Part shown: one piece after another, positions 43,674-52,531 of the stretch | Layout of the letters: the number at the start of each line of letters is the position of its first letter | How positions within the stretch are numbered: position 1 is the stretch's first letter | Origin: Blastocatellia bacterium | GTDB taxonomy: Bacteria; Acidobacteriota; Blastocatellia; Pyrinomonadales; Pyrinomonadaceae | Direction of reading: 5' to 3' | DNA: 64,000 bases | NCBI GenBank assembly: GCA_013697915.1 | Contig: JACCVY010000006.1 | Coordinates: 1-64,000, forward strand | Translations under genes and position numbers: made by a program | Notes under the pieces: generated by a model | Databases searched by the model: none | What the model was told of the DNA's origin: nothing | Seen by the model: the letters and a program-made list of their open reading frames with translations, nothing else

Positions 43674-45266
43674 TCACATTGGCTGCAAGTTGTTGCTCGT
43701 CTTTGCAGTTATTTTCAATGGTTCCAGTTTAATCAATCCACGTTTGAAATCGAAAGAAATACGATAGTGGCCGAGAAAGTTTCCGCCGAGAATTCCGCTT
43801 TGCGTGAACCCCGCCGTCTCATTTACGGGCTCCATATCCAGAACGGCTGCAGTGATTTGTTCGCGCGCAGTGTTGCCGAGCATTACCTTTGGCAAAACAA
43901 CAGTCTTTACGTCGTCGGCTATTCCGGCTGCCCCATAAACTCGCATGCGCACCGGAGCGATATAACTTGTGAGTTCTTCTTCAGCTACGAGTTTTTCCGA
44001 AACGACCGAGACGCTGGCGCCGGTGTCGACAATGAAGTTGAGAGGCTTGTCGATTCCTTCCAGCCGCACTTCACCGCTGAGAAATCCGCTTGAAGTTGTG
44101 CGCACCGGTATTTCCACGATACCTGAAGGAATCGTACCTGCAAGTGCGGACGCGAATGTCCTGGGCGCTTCGCTGTAATCCGCACTTGATTGCCGCTGCA
44201 ATGTAAAAGTTCTTTCACCATAATCTACCGAAGCAATCAACTTTGAGATCACTGACAGACCGAGATAACCATCGACCGGCGTGCTACGGTCATAAAAATG
44301 GCGAATGTAGACTGGCACGCTAGCGACTTTCATGTCACCCAATTCCAGGGACGAAAGAAAACCATAAACGATTTCAAACTTTCCCCCGCCTCCGACAGCA
44401 CGCGCCAACCCGCCTCGCGCGACGGGATGCAGCCCCAGCTTCTTTGCTGTTTCCTCAGAGATAACAGACATTCCCGAGCCGGTATCGAGCACAAACCGGA
44501 GAAATTCTTTACCACCGTTGACGCGCACCTTTAGCAGGGGCCGACCATCAGTCAACTCAAATGGCAGACTGGTTTTGGTTCCGGTCAACGAGTACAACTG
44601 TCCCTGATTGACCAGGTAGCGCAGAAAGTCGATCAGCCCGCGGATGCGCGCGCGACGTTCCGCATCCGTCTTCGGGGCGATCAACAAAAACCTTTCATAC
44701 GCATCCGCAGCCTCTTTATATCGTTCATTGCGCGCGCTTGCCTGCCCCAAATTAAAGAGGTAGTCCGGTTCGTCTGAATCCAAACTCGTCGCACGTCGCA
44801 GCCCCTTGACCGCTTCCTCCATACGGTTCTCATAAAAATCCACCATAGCGAGTCCGGCAATTGCCAGGGACTCGTTCTCGTGAAGACTGAGCGCCGTGCG
44901 GAACTCTTCAACTGAATTCTGAAAATCACCGGAAGCGAGGATTGTAGCGCCGAGCAAAGCATGAGCTCGCGCGGAAAGTGGGTCGGCGAAAATCACTCTT
45001 GCAGCCTGATCGTAAGCATCTTGCAGATGCCGCTGTTTCAGGAGTGCAAAACTCAAGCCCAAACGAGCGTCCTTGTCGCGCGTATCTTTCGCGAGCAACT
45101 CGCGATACATTTTTTCCGCATTCTCAAAGTCGCCGTCGCGAAGGGCGCGATCGGCGCGCACGCGCGCTTTTTGCTCGCCACCGGCATTTACTGGAGCAAC
45201 AAAGGCAAGACAAATCACAATGGCCGCGAAAAATTCTGCGGCCAATCTGCGTCGCCTGTCTGTCAT
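43674..45266 (-). CDS. Secreted TPR protein with two retropepsin-like aspartyl protease domains
   Basis: A 530-aa protein using the Met at 45266 (MTDRRRRLAAEFFAAIVICLAF), which gives a signal peptide; the track ORF is 19 codons longer. Residues about 35-200 are TPR-like (ENAEKMYRELLAKDTRDKDARLG, LLGATILASGDFQNSVEEF, YLFNLGQASARNERYKEAADAYERFL). Two single-domain aspartyl protease units follow, with FVLDTGSGMSVIS and FIVDTGASVSVVS. Retropepsin-type domains act as dimers, so two in one chain could form an intramolecular active site. The periplasmic substrate is unknown. It overlaps the PIN gene region by the GTGA junction. Confidence 0.85.
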   Translation of the reverse strand: MTDRRRRLAAEFFAAIVICLAFVAPVNAGGEQKARVRADRALRDGDFENAEKMYRELLAKDTRDKDARLGLSFALLKQRHLQDAYDQAARVIFADPLSARAHALLGATILASGDFQNSVEEFRTALSLHENESLAIAGLAMVDFYENRMEEAVKGLRRATSLDSDEPDYLFNLGQASARNERYKEAADAYERFLLIAPKTDAERRARIRGLIDFLRYLVNQGQLYSLTGTKTSLPFELTDGRPLLKVRVNGGKEFLRFVLDTGSGMSVISEETAKKLGLHPVARGGLARAVGGGGKFEIVYGFLSSLELGDMKVASVPVYIRHFYDRSTPVDGYLGLSVISKLIASVDYGERTFTLQRQSSADYSEAPRTFASALAGTIPSGIVEIPVRTTSSGFLSGEVRLEGIDKPLNFIVDTGASVSVVSEKLVAEEELTSYIAPVRMRVYGAAGIADDVKTVVLPKVMLGNTAREQITAAVLDMEPVNETAGFTQSGILGGNFLGHYRISFDFKRGLIKLEPLKITAKTSNNLQPM

Positions 45267-45339
45267 TTCACTAAACTCCTTGATCCATACCGCAATCATG
45301 GCTTTCGCCTTGGGGAGTAACAACTGCTGGAACGGCCGA

Positions 45340-46008
45340 TTATTTCAACACTTCGCCGGTCTTAATCGACCAAAGAACCAAATCAAGTTCTTCAAAATCT
45401 ATCTTGATGTCGCGCGAAAAAAGTTTCAACTTTTCTTCGACTTCCAGATAGCGAGCTCGAGTAGCAGGCGGTTTCGCGGTCTCAACTATCTGCAAATCCT
45501 GAAGACAACTCATCACATGTTTGTCGAGAATCGCGTGGCCGCGCAGGCCAATATTTCTCAGGAAATGGCTCGACTCTTTGTAACCCAGTCCTTTGATGCG
45601 CTTTTCCTGGGCCAACCAGTCTCGGCGCTCGAGTGGATCACGAAAACCTTCAAGCTTTCCGCGCAATTTCAGATTGCAATGCTCGCGCAAGTAATCGCGG
45701 GTGACGACGATATAGCCGGGCCGCTCTACCGGAAAGCGATGTGCGCGCGCTTTTCGTAAAGCTCGCGTCATATCTCGTCGTCCGCCCTGGGCCAGCAATG
45801 GCCTGACCGCATCGACGGCAGTGAACCCCATGCGCGCCGATGCCCCGGCAGTGAAAATACAAAAGACGAGTTCTTCCCAAAGGCGCTCATCAGAACCGTG
45901 CCGCCAGACTTCACGGAACTCGTTGAGCCGCGCTTGAATCTCTCTCTTGCGCGCAGCGTGTGTGGCACGTATGTCCGCCGCAGTAACAGGCTGATGATTT
46001 CGTCTCAC
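45340..46008 (-). CDS. ogg: N-glycosylase/DNA lyase (Ogg-type, HhH-GPD)
   Basis: Removes 8-oxoguanine from DNA. The helix-hairpin-helix with catalytic Lys reads RIKGLGYKESSHFLRNIG, followed by the catalytic Asp in AILDKHVMSCL. The N-terminal domain (RLWEELVFCIFTAGASA) is typical of the archaeal-type Ogg2 enzymes. At 222 aa it is compact, without the N-terminal TBP-like domain of eukaryotic OGG1. The track places its start within the ORF of the divergent dacB gene, whose true start I set downstream at 46222. Confidence 0.85.
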   Translation of the reverse strand: MRRNHQPVTAADIRATHAARKREIQARLNEFREVWRHGSDERLWEELVFCIFTAGASARMGFTAVDAVRPLLAQGGRRDMTRALRKARAHRFPVERPGYIVVTRDYLREHCNLKLRGKLEGFRDPLERRDWLAQEKRIKGLGYKESSHFLRNIGLRGHAILDKHVMSCLQDLQIVETAKPPATRARYLEVEEKLKLFSRDIKIDFEELDLVLWSIKTGEVLK

Positions 46009-46221
46009 TGGATTGTCAATGTCCAGATTCTAGGTTTGCGGTTCTTTTATTGTCAACGCAATTACGATCTGACGGTTTGTGAATCCAGGCGCGAATTGTT
46101 TTTGGAGTTCAAGTGCGACATCCTCCTTGACGACGAGCGCATCGAAAGATCCTCTCCACTATTACTCCCCAGCTTCGTGTTATTATCGATCTGGCACTGC
46201 TCACTGGTGAGCAATGATGGT

Positions 46222-47577
46222 ATGAATAAAAAACTCGAGCAGGCAAAGATTTTTCTTTCAGTTCTTTTGTTGCTGGCTTGTGCAGCGTTGGGTAGCGCTC
46301 AGTCGCCTTTGCCGCAGCCAGCCCCTCCAGCGAAACCAGACGCGCTGCCGGCCGACGCCGTCACACAGCAAGCTGAAAGCAGTGATGAGCCATCAGTCTA
46401 CGGTTTCCAGGGAGTGCTGATCGAAACAGTCGATGGGAAAACTGTGTCGGCACAAGCAACTGACCAGGCATTCAATCCAGCGTCATCGGTCAAACTCGGC
46501 TTGGTTGTCGTAGCACTTCACACCTTTGGCCCGCAGTATAGATTCACAAACGGCTTCTGGACAGACGGAACCATAAATAAAGCGACCGGAGAGTTAACCG
46601 GTAACTTGTATGTAACCGGTCGGGATCCGTCTTTTCATTACGAGCACGGCGTAATGATCGCGCGGCTGTTAAATAATTTGGGTATACGGAGTGTGTCCGG
46701 CAATCTTATTGTCGCTCCCGGCTTCACGATGAATTTCAGTTCGTCTGCGCGCCGCTCCGGCGAAGTGTTATATGACACTCTGGATGCAGCGCGTCGATCC
46801 GGTGAGGCCACACGCTCGTGGGTGTACGAGCGCATGACGCTCGGCGACCAGGCAAGCTTACAAACTGTTCCCAGCGTTGCTGTCATGGGCGAAGTTATAG
46901 CCGGCGCCGCGGCGCCCGGAGCCAAACTCCTTCTAACTCACAACTCAAGTAAGTTGACAGACGTGCTCAAGGTTCTTCTCTGCTATTCAAATAACTTTAT
47001 GGCCGAGCGCATCGGCGATAGCCTCGGCGGTGCTCAATCGGTACAACGCCAACTCGTTACCTTGTTGGGAATCCCCGACAGTGAGATTCGACTTTCGTCG
47101 GTCAGCGGGCTGGGGATTAATCGGGTAACGCCCCGCGCCATGATGAAAATTTTCAGAGGGCTACGCAACCAACTGCAGAAGGACAAGCTTACGCCTGCCG
47201 ACGTCATGCCGGTTGCGGGCATAGATCCCGGCACCTTGGAAGAGCGCTTTACCGGACCTGCGTGGCAAGGAAGCGTCATCGCCAAGACTGGCACGCTGGT
47301 ACGCACGGATGGCGGCGCCAGCTCGTTGGTTGGTCAGATGAAGACAGCAAACGGGGACGTTCTTCTTTTTGTAATTATGAACCAGCGCGGCAGCGTGTTG
47401 AGGTTCAGGCAAAACCAGGACCGTCTGGTAATGCAAGTGCAGAACAGTCGTGGCGGGCCAAAGTCTTTCGGCTACACGCCTCGTGTGTTGGCAATGAAAC
47501 TGGCGGACACACAAAGCATCTCGACATCAGCAAATGAGTTTGAGCCAAACTCCAAAACCGGCACCAGCCCACCCTAA
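46222..47577 (+). CDS. dacB: D-alanyl-D-alanine carboxypeptidase/endopeptidase (PBP4, S13 family)
   Basis: A periplasmic penicillin-binding protein that trims or opens peptidoglycan cross-links. The start at 46222 gives MNKKLEQAKIFLSVLLLL with a clean signal peptide. The 559-aa track ORF reads a further 108 codons through the ogg start region. The catalytic set is SSVK (NPASSVKLG), SNN (CYSNNFMAER) and KTG (VIAKTGTLV). A Pro-rich linker follows the signal peptide. The length of 451 aa is normal. The Ser-Asn-Asn motif is followed by the usual SSVSGLG segment. Confidence 0.9.
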   Translation: MNKKLEQAKIFLSVLLLLACAALGSAQSPLPQPAPPAKPDALPADAVTQQAESSDEPSVYGFQGVLIETVDGKTVSAQATDQAFNPASSVKLGLVVVALHTFGPQYRFTNGFWTDGTINKATGELTGNLYVTGRDPSFHYEHGVMIARLLNNLGIRSVSGNLIVAPGFTMNFSSSARRSGEVLYDTLDAARRSGEATRSWVYERMTLGDQASLQTVPSVAVMGEVIAGAAAPGAKLLLTHNSSKLTDVLKVLLCYSNNFMAERIGDSLGGAQSVQRQLVTLLGIPDSEIRLSSVSGLGINRVTPRAMMKIFRGLRNQLQKDKLTPADVMPVAGIDPGTLEERFTGPAWQGSVIAKTGTLVRTDGGASSLVGQMKTANGDVLLFVIMNQRGSVLRFRQNQDRLVMQVQNSRGGPKSFGYTPRVLAMKLADTQSISTSANEFEPNSKTGTSPP

Positions 47578-47972
47578 GAAATAAGTCTTCCAGTGCAGCA
47601 TTGCGCCCCGCCAATCAAAAGATCGACGGGGCGCTTTGCCGTCCAACCGCGAACCCGGCGTGCGGCACCATGGCCTGCGGCGGACGATCTTGTTACGGCT
47701 TTCCCCAAGCGGGCAGCCCGCGCGGGGTGGCACATCGCTCGAAGCACATTCCTGGCTTAAGCGAAGATTCTTCCTTAGTCTAAAGTTCGAAAGCTCCTCA
47801 GCTTTCCCGATCACACGGCAAATCAATTCTCCCACCGGCCAATGAAGAGTCATCGCTAAGCCCAATCGGCAAATAAGAAGGTCGCTTCCGTCGTAGTTAC
47901 TAAAAGTGACGCGTTGCCTGTTGTGCTTGGCAAACAGCCAAGCAAAACGGTCGATTTCGTTGAGAGTTGGAG
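47578..47972. other. Intergenic region after dacB
   Basis: About 395 bp without a convincing gene. It holds a weak hairpin (GCGCCCC at 47603-47609 with GGGGCGC at 47628-47634) that may end dacB, and the second copy of the GC-rich palindrome at 47709-47727. The 150-aa minus-strand ORF in the track (47527-47979) has no recognisable pattern and overlaps the dacB end, so I reject it. Confidence 0.5.
47709..47727. repeat. GC-rich palindromic element, copy 2
   Basis: GCGGGCAGCCCGCGCGGGG matches 5207-5225 at 18 of 19 positions. Both copies lie in intergenic DNA. Confidence 0.5.
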
Positions 47973-47989
47973 CTGGCACAGTCGTTGCT
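47973..47989 (+). promoter_or_regulatory. Sigma-54 promoter upstream of the pilin cluster
   Basis: CTGGCACAGTCGTTGCT matches the sigma-54 consensus TGGCAC-N5-TTGCW at all core positions, with the required 10 nt between the GG and GC dinucleotides. Transcription would begin near 48000, about 200 nt before the FimT-like start codon. The sigma-54 activator gene at 54259-55623 lies at the other end of the cluster, which supports a real promoter. Confidence 0.75.
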
Positions 47990-48003
47990 AAAGGGATGCT
48001 GCC

Positions 48004-48018
48004 AAGGTCATTGACCTT
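48004..48018. promoter_or_regulatory. Palindromic site just downstream of the sigma-54 promoter
   Basis: AAGGTCATTGACCTT is a 7-bp inverted repeat with a single central base. It lies immediately after the expected transcription start. It could be an operator or simply an RNA hairpin; there is no independent support. Confidence 0.35.
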
Positions 48019-48203
48019 TCCGTATCAGGCGTTCGAGGGAGTGAATACTGTGAGCAATGAATTGGCAGGAGCAGATACGAGACGATTGGATTTGATGGAT
48101 GATAGTAACGGGCCGAAATAAATGTGACAGCAATTGCTTGATGCCCTATCGCACAGGTCACACCGACCAGTTCGCTCTAGGACGATTTAATGGGAGGAGA
48201 AGG

Positions 48204-49259
48204 ATGAAGAGGCGCCAGGCGAGCGAGATCTCGAACACCAGTTTACGCCAGCAGCAGTCACGTGGCTTCACGATGCTGCAATTAATAGTCACCATCGCCC
48301 TGGTGGTCATTATCACGACATTTGGCGCTGTGACCATCACGAAGGCTCGAGCCGGAATTCGGCTCACGAACTCGGCACGCTTGCTAGCGGGTTATATCGA
48401 AAAAGCACGCTCTGACGCCGTTCGACGGCACGGGTTTTCGACGGTCGAGGTGCTCAACACCGCGTCACCGCAAACTACCTATCGCATAACGATGGACTTC
48501 GATGGCAACGGAATTACAGAGAGCCGCGACTTCAGTCTGGAAGAAGGGGTTAGATTTATTACTCCCGGATCCATGACATTCGATTGGCGAGGACGAATTA
48601 TCAGGGAAGTTTCAATCGGAATTTCCTTAATAAGCGATGAAAACCGAAACAGCAACATCGCCGTAACATCTTCAGGCGACGTTACGCTTGACAGTATGGT
48701 TTTTCAGGATAAGGACATTCCCACAGTAGTGCTAAACAATGGATCTGTTGGGGGCGATGTTGTTCCCGATCCTTACCCAAGTTCGCAGCCGTCACCCAGC
48801 CCAACAAATTCGCCCAGTCCGACGCCTTCGCCCAACCCTTCGCAAAGCCCTACGCCCACGCCCAATCCTTCGACGTCGCCAACTCCTTCGCCAAGCCCGG
48901 GTGCTTCTCCCAGCCCTTCACCAACCCCCTCTCCATCGCCATCGAGTAGCCCCACTCCGTCGCCGACGCCAATCACAGGGCCATGCACAATTTCCATCGC
49001 ACCTAGTCCACTCGAGATCATTAGAAACGGCTCTGGCGGAGCTTACGTGACTATAGGGAATTTCTCGGGCAGCGTAACTATTACGGCAACGCCCGGCAAC
49101 TCGGGCGTGATACAGGTATCGCCCACTTCCAAAACTGTTACTGCGACAAGTAATGGTACCGCACAAGCGATTTTTGTCGTCACCGTGAAGAGTAAGAATG
49201 AGAGTGTTCTTTTCAATTCGCCCTGCGGATCTAAAACGCTGAACATCGTCGTAAAGTAA
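48204..49259 (+). CDS. FimT/GspH-like minor pilin fused to an Ig-like domain by a Pro/Ser/Thr linker
   Basis: ATG 48204 follows a strong RBS (GGAGGAGAAGG); the track start 35 codons upstream is not needed. The product is 351 aa. The prepilin site is [19 protein letters not shown], so position +5 is Gln where almost all type IV pilins have Glu. The pilin body ([37 protein letters not shown]) is FimT/GspH-like. A low-complexity linker of Pro-Ser and Pro-Thr repeats (about residues 190-255) leads to a C-terminal beta domain of about 90 aa ([18 protein letters not shown] to the end) with two Cys. It is first in the cluster under the sigma-54 promoter. Confidence 0.8.
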   Translation: MKRRQASEISNTSLRQQQSRGFTMLQLIVTIALVVIITTFGAVTITKARAGIRLTNSARLLAGYIEKARSDAVRRHGFSTVEVLNTASPQTTYRITMDFDGNGITESRDFSLEEGVRFITPGSMTFDWRGRIIREVSIGISLISDENRNSNIAVTSSGDVTLDSMVFQDKDIPTVVLNNGSVGGDVVPDPYPSSQPSPSPTNSPSPTPSPNPSQSPTPTPNPSTSPTPSPSPGASPSPSPTPSPSPSSSPTPSPTPITGPCTISIAPSPLEIIRNGSGGAYVTIGNFSGSVTITATPGNSGVIQVSPTSKTVTATSNGTAQAIFVVTVKSKNESVLFNSPCGSKTLNIVVK

Positions 49260-49265
49260 ATTCAA

Positions 49266-49763
49266 ATGAGACTGTCAGAACACGAGCAACACGATCCGCT
49301 AACAAGGAATCACGCGGAACTTTCTTCTGCCACTGGTTTCACATTACTGGAAACGTGTATTGCGCTTTTGATCATGCTAATCGTATCTCTTGGCGTCGCA
49401 TCTCTATTCGCGTTGTCCGTCGGCAACAATTCGGGCGCTGCTGACCGACAACTATCGATGGCGGTAGCACAGGACCGAATGGAACGACTCCGCAACGTGA
49501 TCTTCTCCGATCCCAGTCTGGATGTGACGCCAACGAGTGGCACGACAGAAACAATCACAAACGCCAGACGGAGTTATAGAGTAACAACAGTTATCACCGC
49601 TTCTAACACCGTGAACGGTCAGCCAACGGTGAAGACAATCAGCATTCGTGTAAACCCCCTGGGTGCGGGCCCGTCATGGTCAGGCATAACTTCGATATTT
49701 GGTTCGGTTACGGTTGTGTCGCAACGTTCCAGTCTGTTAACTGGACCCCACCGTGAACTTTAA
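49266..49763 (+). CDS. pilV: PilV-like minor pilin
   Basis: A 165-aa protein with a prepilin signal SATG|FTLLETCIALLIMLIVSLG; Glu at +5 is present. The adjacent helix continues SLFALSVGNNSGAADRQLSMAVAQDRMERLRN, typical of PilV/GspI proteins. It starts 6 bp after the FimT-like gene and overlaps pilW by 11 bp. Minor pilins of this kind prime pilus or pseudopilus assembly in the inner membrane. Confidence 0.8.
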   Translation: MRLSEHEQHDPLTRNHAELSSATGFTLLETCIALLIMLIVSLGVASLFALSVGNNSGAADRQLSMAVAQDRMERLRNVIFSDPSLDVTPTSGTTETITNARRSYRVTTVITASNTVNGQPTVKTISIRVNPLGAGPSWSGITSIFGSVTVVSQRSSLLTGPHREL

Positions 49764-50508
49764 TTCACTTCTTATGAAGTACAACGACATGGACAACCGA
49801 CACTCAGCGGCCAAAGAAGTCGCAGGCTTTTCGATCTTTGAGTTGCTCATCGCAATGACGATTACCTTGGTTCTTATGGGACTGGCGAGCGCGCTTATTG
49901 CTAGCGCCTTCTCAGTGCGCAGCCGCGAGGACCAGCATTCGGATGCGCTGGCTGATGTGCAGCGAGGGCTTAACATTATGTCACGCGAAATTGCCAGCTC
50001 TGGATTCAATATGTCTAACAACGGAATCGTCACAGCTGATTCCGACGGAAGGTCCATTCGCATTCGCGCCAATTTGAACAAGTACGATACCAGCGTAAGC
50101 GATCTCGCGAGATCTGGCATAAGCGTAGCGGGTGAAGACAAGGGCGAGGACATCAAATACTTTCTCAATGATGGCGGTACTACCAAGTACCTGGTTCGTT
50201 ACGATAGGTACGCTCAGCAGGTCCCGGACGATGAAAGAACAAGCGTTCTCGCCAATCGAATCGATTCACTTAAAATTCACTACTTCAATCAAAAAGTAAC
50301 CTATACCACTGTGGACTGCGACATCTCCAATCCGTCCCAAACTGAGTTAACAACGACAAATCTCGCTCAGGCCAAATACATTGTTGTCGGCGCCTGCGTC
50401 AGGCTGGAAGCTATCGGCACTCCGGGCTCGACCGTATACCAGCCGGCGCAAAACGTGCTTCTGGTTTCGGATGTGGCGTTGCGCCGGGCCAACCTGCGAA
50501 CATATTGA
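49753..50508 (+). CDS. pilW: PilW-like minor pilin
   Basis: A 251-aa protein with the prepilin site EVAG|FSIFELLIAMTITLVLMG. The start may be GTG 49753 or ATG 49774. Residues after the helix (ALADVQRGLNIMSREIASSGF) are typical PilW, followed by a beta-rich head with GIVTADSDGRSIRIRANL and VLLVSDVALRRANLRTY at the end. These two stretches are echoed in the truncated fragment at 52153-52515. It overlaps pilV and is 17 bp from the PilX-like gene. Confidence 0.8.
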   Translation: MNFNSLLMKYNDMDNRHSAAKEVAGFSIFELLIAMTITLVLMGLASALIASAFSVRSREDQHSDALADVQRGLNIMSREIASSGFNMSNNGIVTADSDGRSIRIRANLNKYDTSVSDLARSGISVAGEDKGEDIKYFLNDGGTTKYLVRYDRYAQQVPDDERTSVLANRIDSLKIHYFNQKVTYTTVDCDISNPSQTELTTTNLAQAKYIVVGACVRLEAIGTPGSTVYQPAQNVLLVSDVALRRANLRTY

Positions 50509-50525
50509 GTAGTGGAGTAACACTA

Positions 50526-51791
50526 ATGGAATATCAAAACCCGGCGGCAGACGAAAAGAAAAGCGAAAAGGGAGCCGCGCTCATAACTGTCTTGCTAATG
50601 AGCACCATGCTATTGGCAGTTGGGGGCGTGTTAATCATTAGCAGCACAACGACGGCGACGACCGCTATAGATTCGACGGCCGAAATGCAGGCTTACTATG
50701 CGGCTGAGTCAGGATTGCAGGCAGCGACCACCGCATTACGGGGCAATACTACCGCGAGGCCTCCTCTAGATCCCGCCACCACCAAGATCAACTTTGCCAA
50801 GGCTGTTGATGCTGCGACCTCAAACCTGGCTTCCGACACCTCTGGCTCGGCGAGGCTTTCTGCGTGGCTGCCTTATTCCTACGCGAATGGGGCTAGTGAT
50901 TGGCGTGTACCTCTCACTCCCGCCGATCCCACCGCCTACAATCCCCAGGCCGACATCGCTTACAGCGTCTCAATAGCCCGCCTTCCCGGGGACACGACGA
51001 CTGTTCCTATTCGCTTGCTTATCCGGTCCCGGGGCTACGGACCTAAGGGAGCCATTAAACAACTTGAGGCGGTAGTAATGGATCCCGCCTTTGATTTTCG
51101 TGTCCCCGCCTCGGTTCTGCTTAGGGGTGCAACCAACAATCTGCTCGCAAACTTTGTGTTGGGCCCGAGCAATGCAAAAACTCTAACCGGTCATGACAAT
51201 GCTCCCACTGGCACGATCGTGTCGGTCTTCGGGGTAACCAAAGAAGAGGATCAAATCCTTGTAGATTCGGCAATCTCCAGCGATGGCACCGTTGCTAGCC
51301 CGAAGACTCAGTTGTTAACTGCCTCAGACCTACCCTGGTGGCTGAATTCACCCGCCGATACGGTTTCATTACTTGACGAGCTTCAAAGCATGGCGGAGGA
51401 CAGATCACGATACTTCGCTGCCACAACAACGGATGTCGGAACTGCGACGAATCCGAAGTTTACCTTCATCAACGGCAATGCTTCGATTGGTCCCAATGCC
51501 GATGGCGCGGGCTTGCTTGTCGTGAAGGGCACGCTAACGCTGAACGGCAATTTCAATTTCTTTGGACTCATCCTGGTCCTTGGCAACGGCAACGTTCAAC
51601 GCACCGGTGGAGGTAGTGGCTTAGTCAAAGGTGCGATGGTGGTTGCCAATGTAACGTCCGGGCAACCCTTCCTGGCTCCGACCTACGACTCCACCGGTGG
51701 TGGCAATCTCAGTGTGATTTACGATTCAGACTGGGTGCGCAAGGCGCTGGATTCGGGTGGTCCGCGCATTGTCAATGTGCGCGAATTTTAG
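50526..51791 (+). CDS. Long PilX-like minor pilin, copy A
   Basis: ATG 50526 has a GGAG RBS; the track TTG is 7 codons upstream. The 421-aa protein has a PilX-type N-terminus, SEKG|AALITVLLMSTMLLAVGGVL, lacking the Glu5 rule as PilX/GspK proteins do, then AEMQAYYAAESGLQAATTAL. The remaining 330 residues are long for PilX (about 200 aa) and end in a repetitive beta region (GLLVVKGTLTLNGNFNFFGLILVLG), like bactofilin-type or DUF7305 strands. It is the last gene of the first pilin cluster; its paralogue is at 52532. Confidence 0.75.
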   Translation: MEYQNPAADEKKSEKGAALITVLLMSTMLLAVGGVLIISSTTTATTAIDSTAEMQAYYAAESGLQAATTALRGNTTARPPLDPATTKINFAKAVDAATSNLASDTSGSARLSAWLPYSYANGASDWRVPLTPADPTAYNPQADIAYSVSIARLPGDTTTVPIRLLIRSRGYGPKGAIKQLEAVVMDPAFDFRVPASVLLRGATNNLLANFVLGPSNAKTLTGHDNAPTGTIVSVFGVTKEEDQILVDSAISSDGTVASPKTQLLTASDLPWWLNSPADTVSLLDELQSMAEDRSRYFAATTTDVGTATNPKFTFINGNASIGPNADGAGLLVVKGTLTLNGNFNFFGLILVLGNGNVQRTGGGSGLVKGAMVVANVTSGQPFLAPTYDSTGGGNLSVIYDSDWVRKALDSGGPRIVNVREF

Positions 51792-51838
51792 CGCCTGGGT
51801 AGTTACGTCTGGTGCGATACGCAGTTGCAAGTTCAATT

Positions 51839-52153
51839 ATGAAAGCCCCTCTCACAATTAAGCGATCAGATGGCTCGGCCGGTTTTAGTGTAATTGAGCT
51901 GCTCATCGTGATGAGCATCATCTCGGTGGTTAGCGGTTTCGCATTTATGCAGATCACACGCGCGCACCAGGTGATGGTCAGAGAAAATGCGGCGCGTGAG
52001 TTAGCTAGTAATCTGGAAAAGGCGCGGGTTGATTCTTTGCGACGCCACCCGACGGCTTCAGCGCAGATGGCCCAGGTGGTGCTCATCAATGCCACCTTCT
52101 ACTCGGTGGCTGATGCCGACGGGAACGGCGCGCTTGATGCTCCAAAAGTTTAA
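51839..52153 (+). CDS. Truncated FimT/GspH-like minor pilin, second locus
   Basis: ATG 51839 encodes 104 aa with GSAG|FSVIELLIVMSIISVVSG, Glu5 present, and NAARELASNLEKARVDSLRRHP like the FimT-like protein of the first locus. It stops abruptly at 52153 after DADGNGALDAPKV, where the first-locus protein continues for more than 200 residues. The DNA beyond the stop reads as PilW in another frame. This looks like the 5' part left by a deletion. Confidence 0.7.
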   Translation: MKAPLTIKRSDGSAGFSVIELLIVMSIISVVSGFAFMQITRAHQVMVRENAARELASNLEKARVDSLRRHPTASAQMAQVVLINATFYSVADADGNGALDAPKV

Positions 52154-52515
52154 TCGTTACTGCTGACTCAGCCGCCAACTCTATTCGCGTACGTGCCAAT
52201 CTAAACAATGACACGGATCTGTCCGACTCAGACGAGGACGTGCGCTTCGTTTTTCAAGGTGCAAATGGGGCAAGCGGGCCCATCGTTCGTGTTGATAACG
52301 CCGCCGGTTCGGTGGTCCTGGCGACAAATATCAATGGTCTGACGATTAGCTATCTGGATATGTCTGGTAACGCCGCCACTGCGGCTACAGCCGAGCGGGT
52401 AAACATTGATGTGCGCGTTGACTTGCCTGCCGAGCCGGGCCAACCAGCTTCAGTAGTGCGCCTCGTCTCCGATGTAGCTTTCAGAAATGGCCCAATCACA
52501 TTAAAGCAGTTCTAA
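52153..52515 (+). pseudogene. PilW C-terminal fragment joined out of frame to the FimT-like 5' end
   Basis: From 52153 the second frame reads IVTADSAANSIRVRANLNND, DVRFVFQGANGASG and a tail VVRLVSDVAFRNGPITLKQF. This matches the C-terminal two-thirds of PilW at 49753-50508 (IVTADSDGRSIRIRANLN, VLLVSDVALRRANL). No start codon or prepilin signal is present. The frame is open for only about 5 codons upstream of 52153. A deletion joining a FimT-like gene to pilW, removing pilV and the pilW N-terminus, explains both pieces. Confidence 0.7.
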
Positions 52516-52531
52516 AGTAGCAGGTGATAAA

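Noticed and set aside
45898-46221. N-terminal 108-codon extension of the carboxypeptidase ORF
   Set aside because: It lies opposite the ogg gene start and lacks a signal peptide; MNKKLEQAKIFL at 46222 gives the proper export signal.
47527-47979. 150-aa minus-strand ORF in the dacB-fimT gap
   Set aside because: No recognisable motif, overlaps the end of dacB and a palindrome, and codon use is unlike neighbours.
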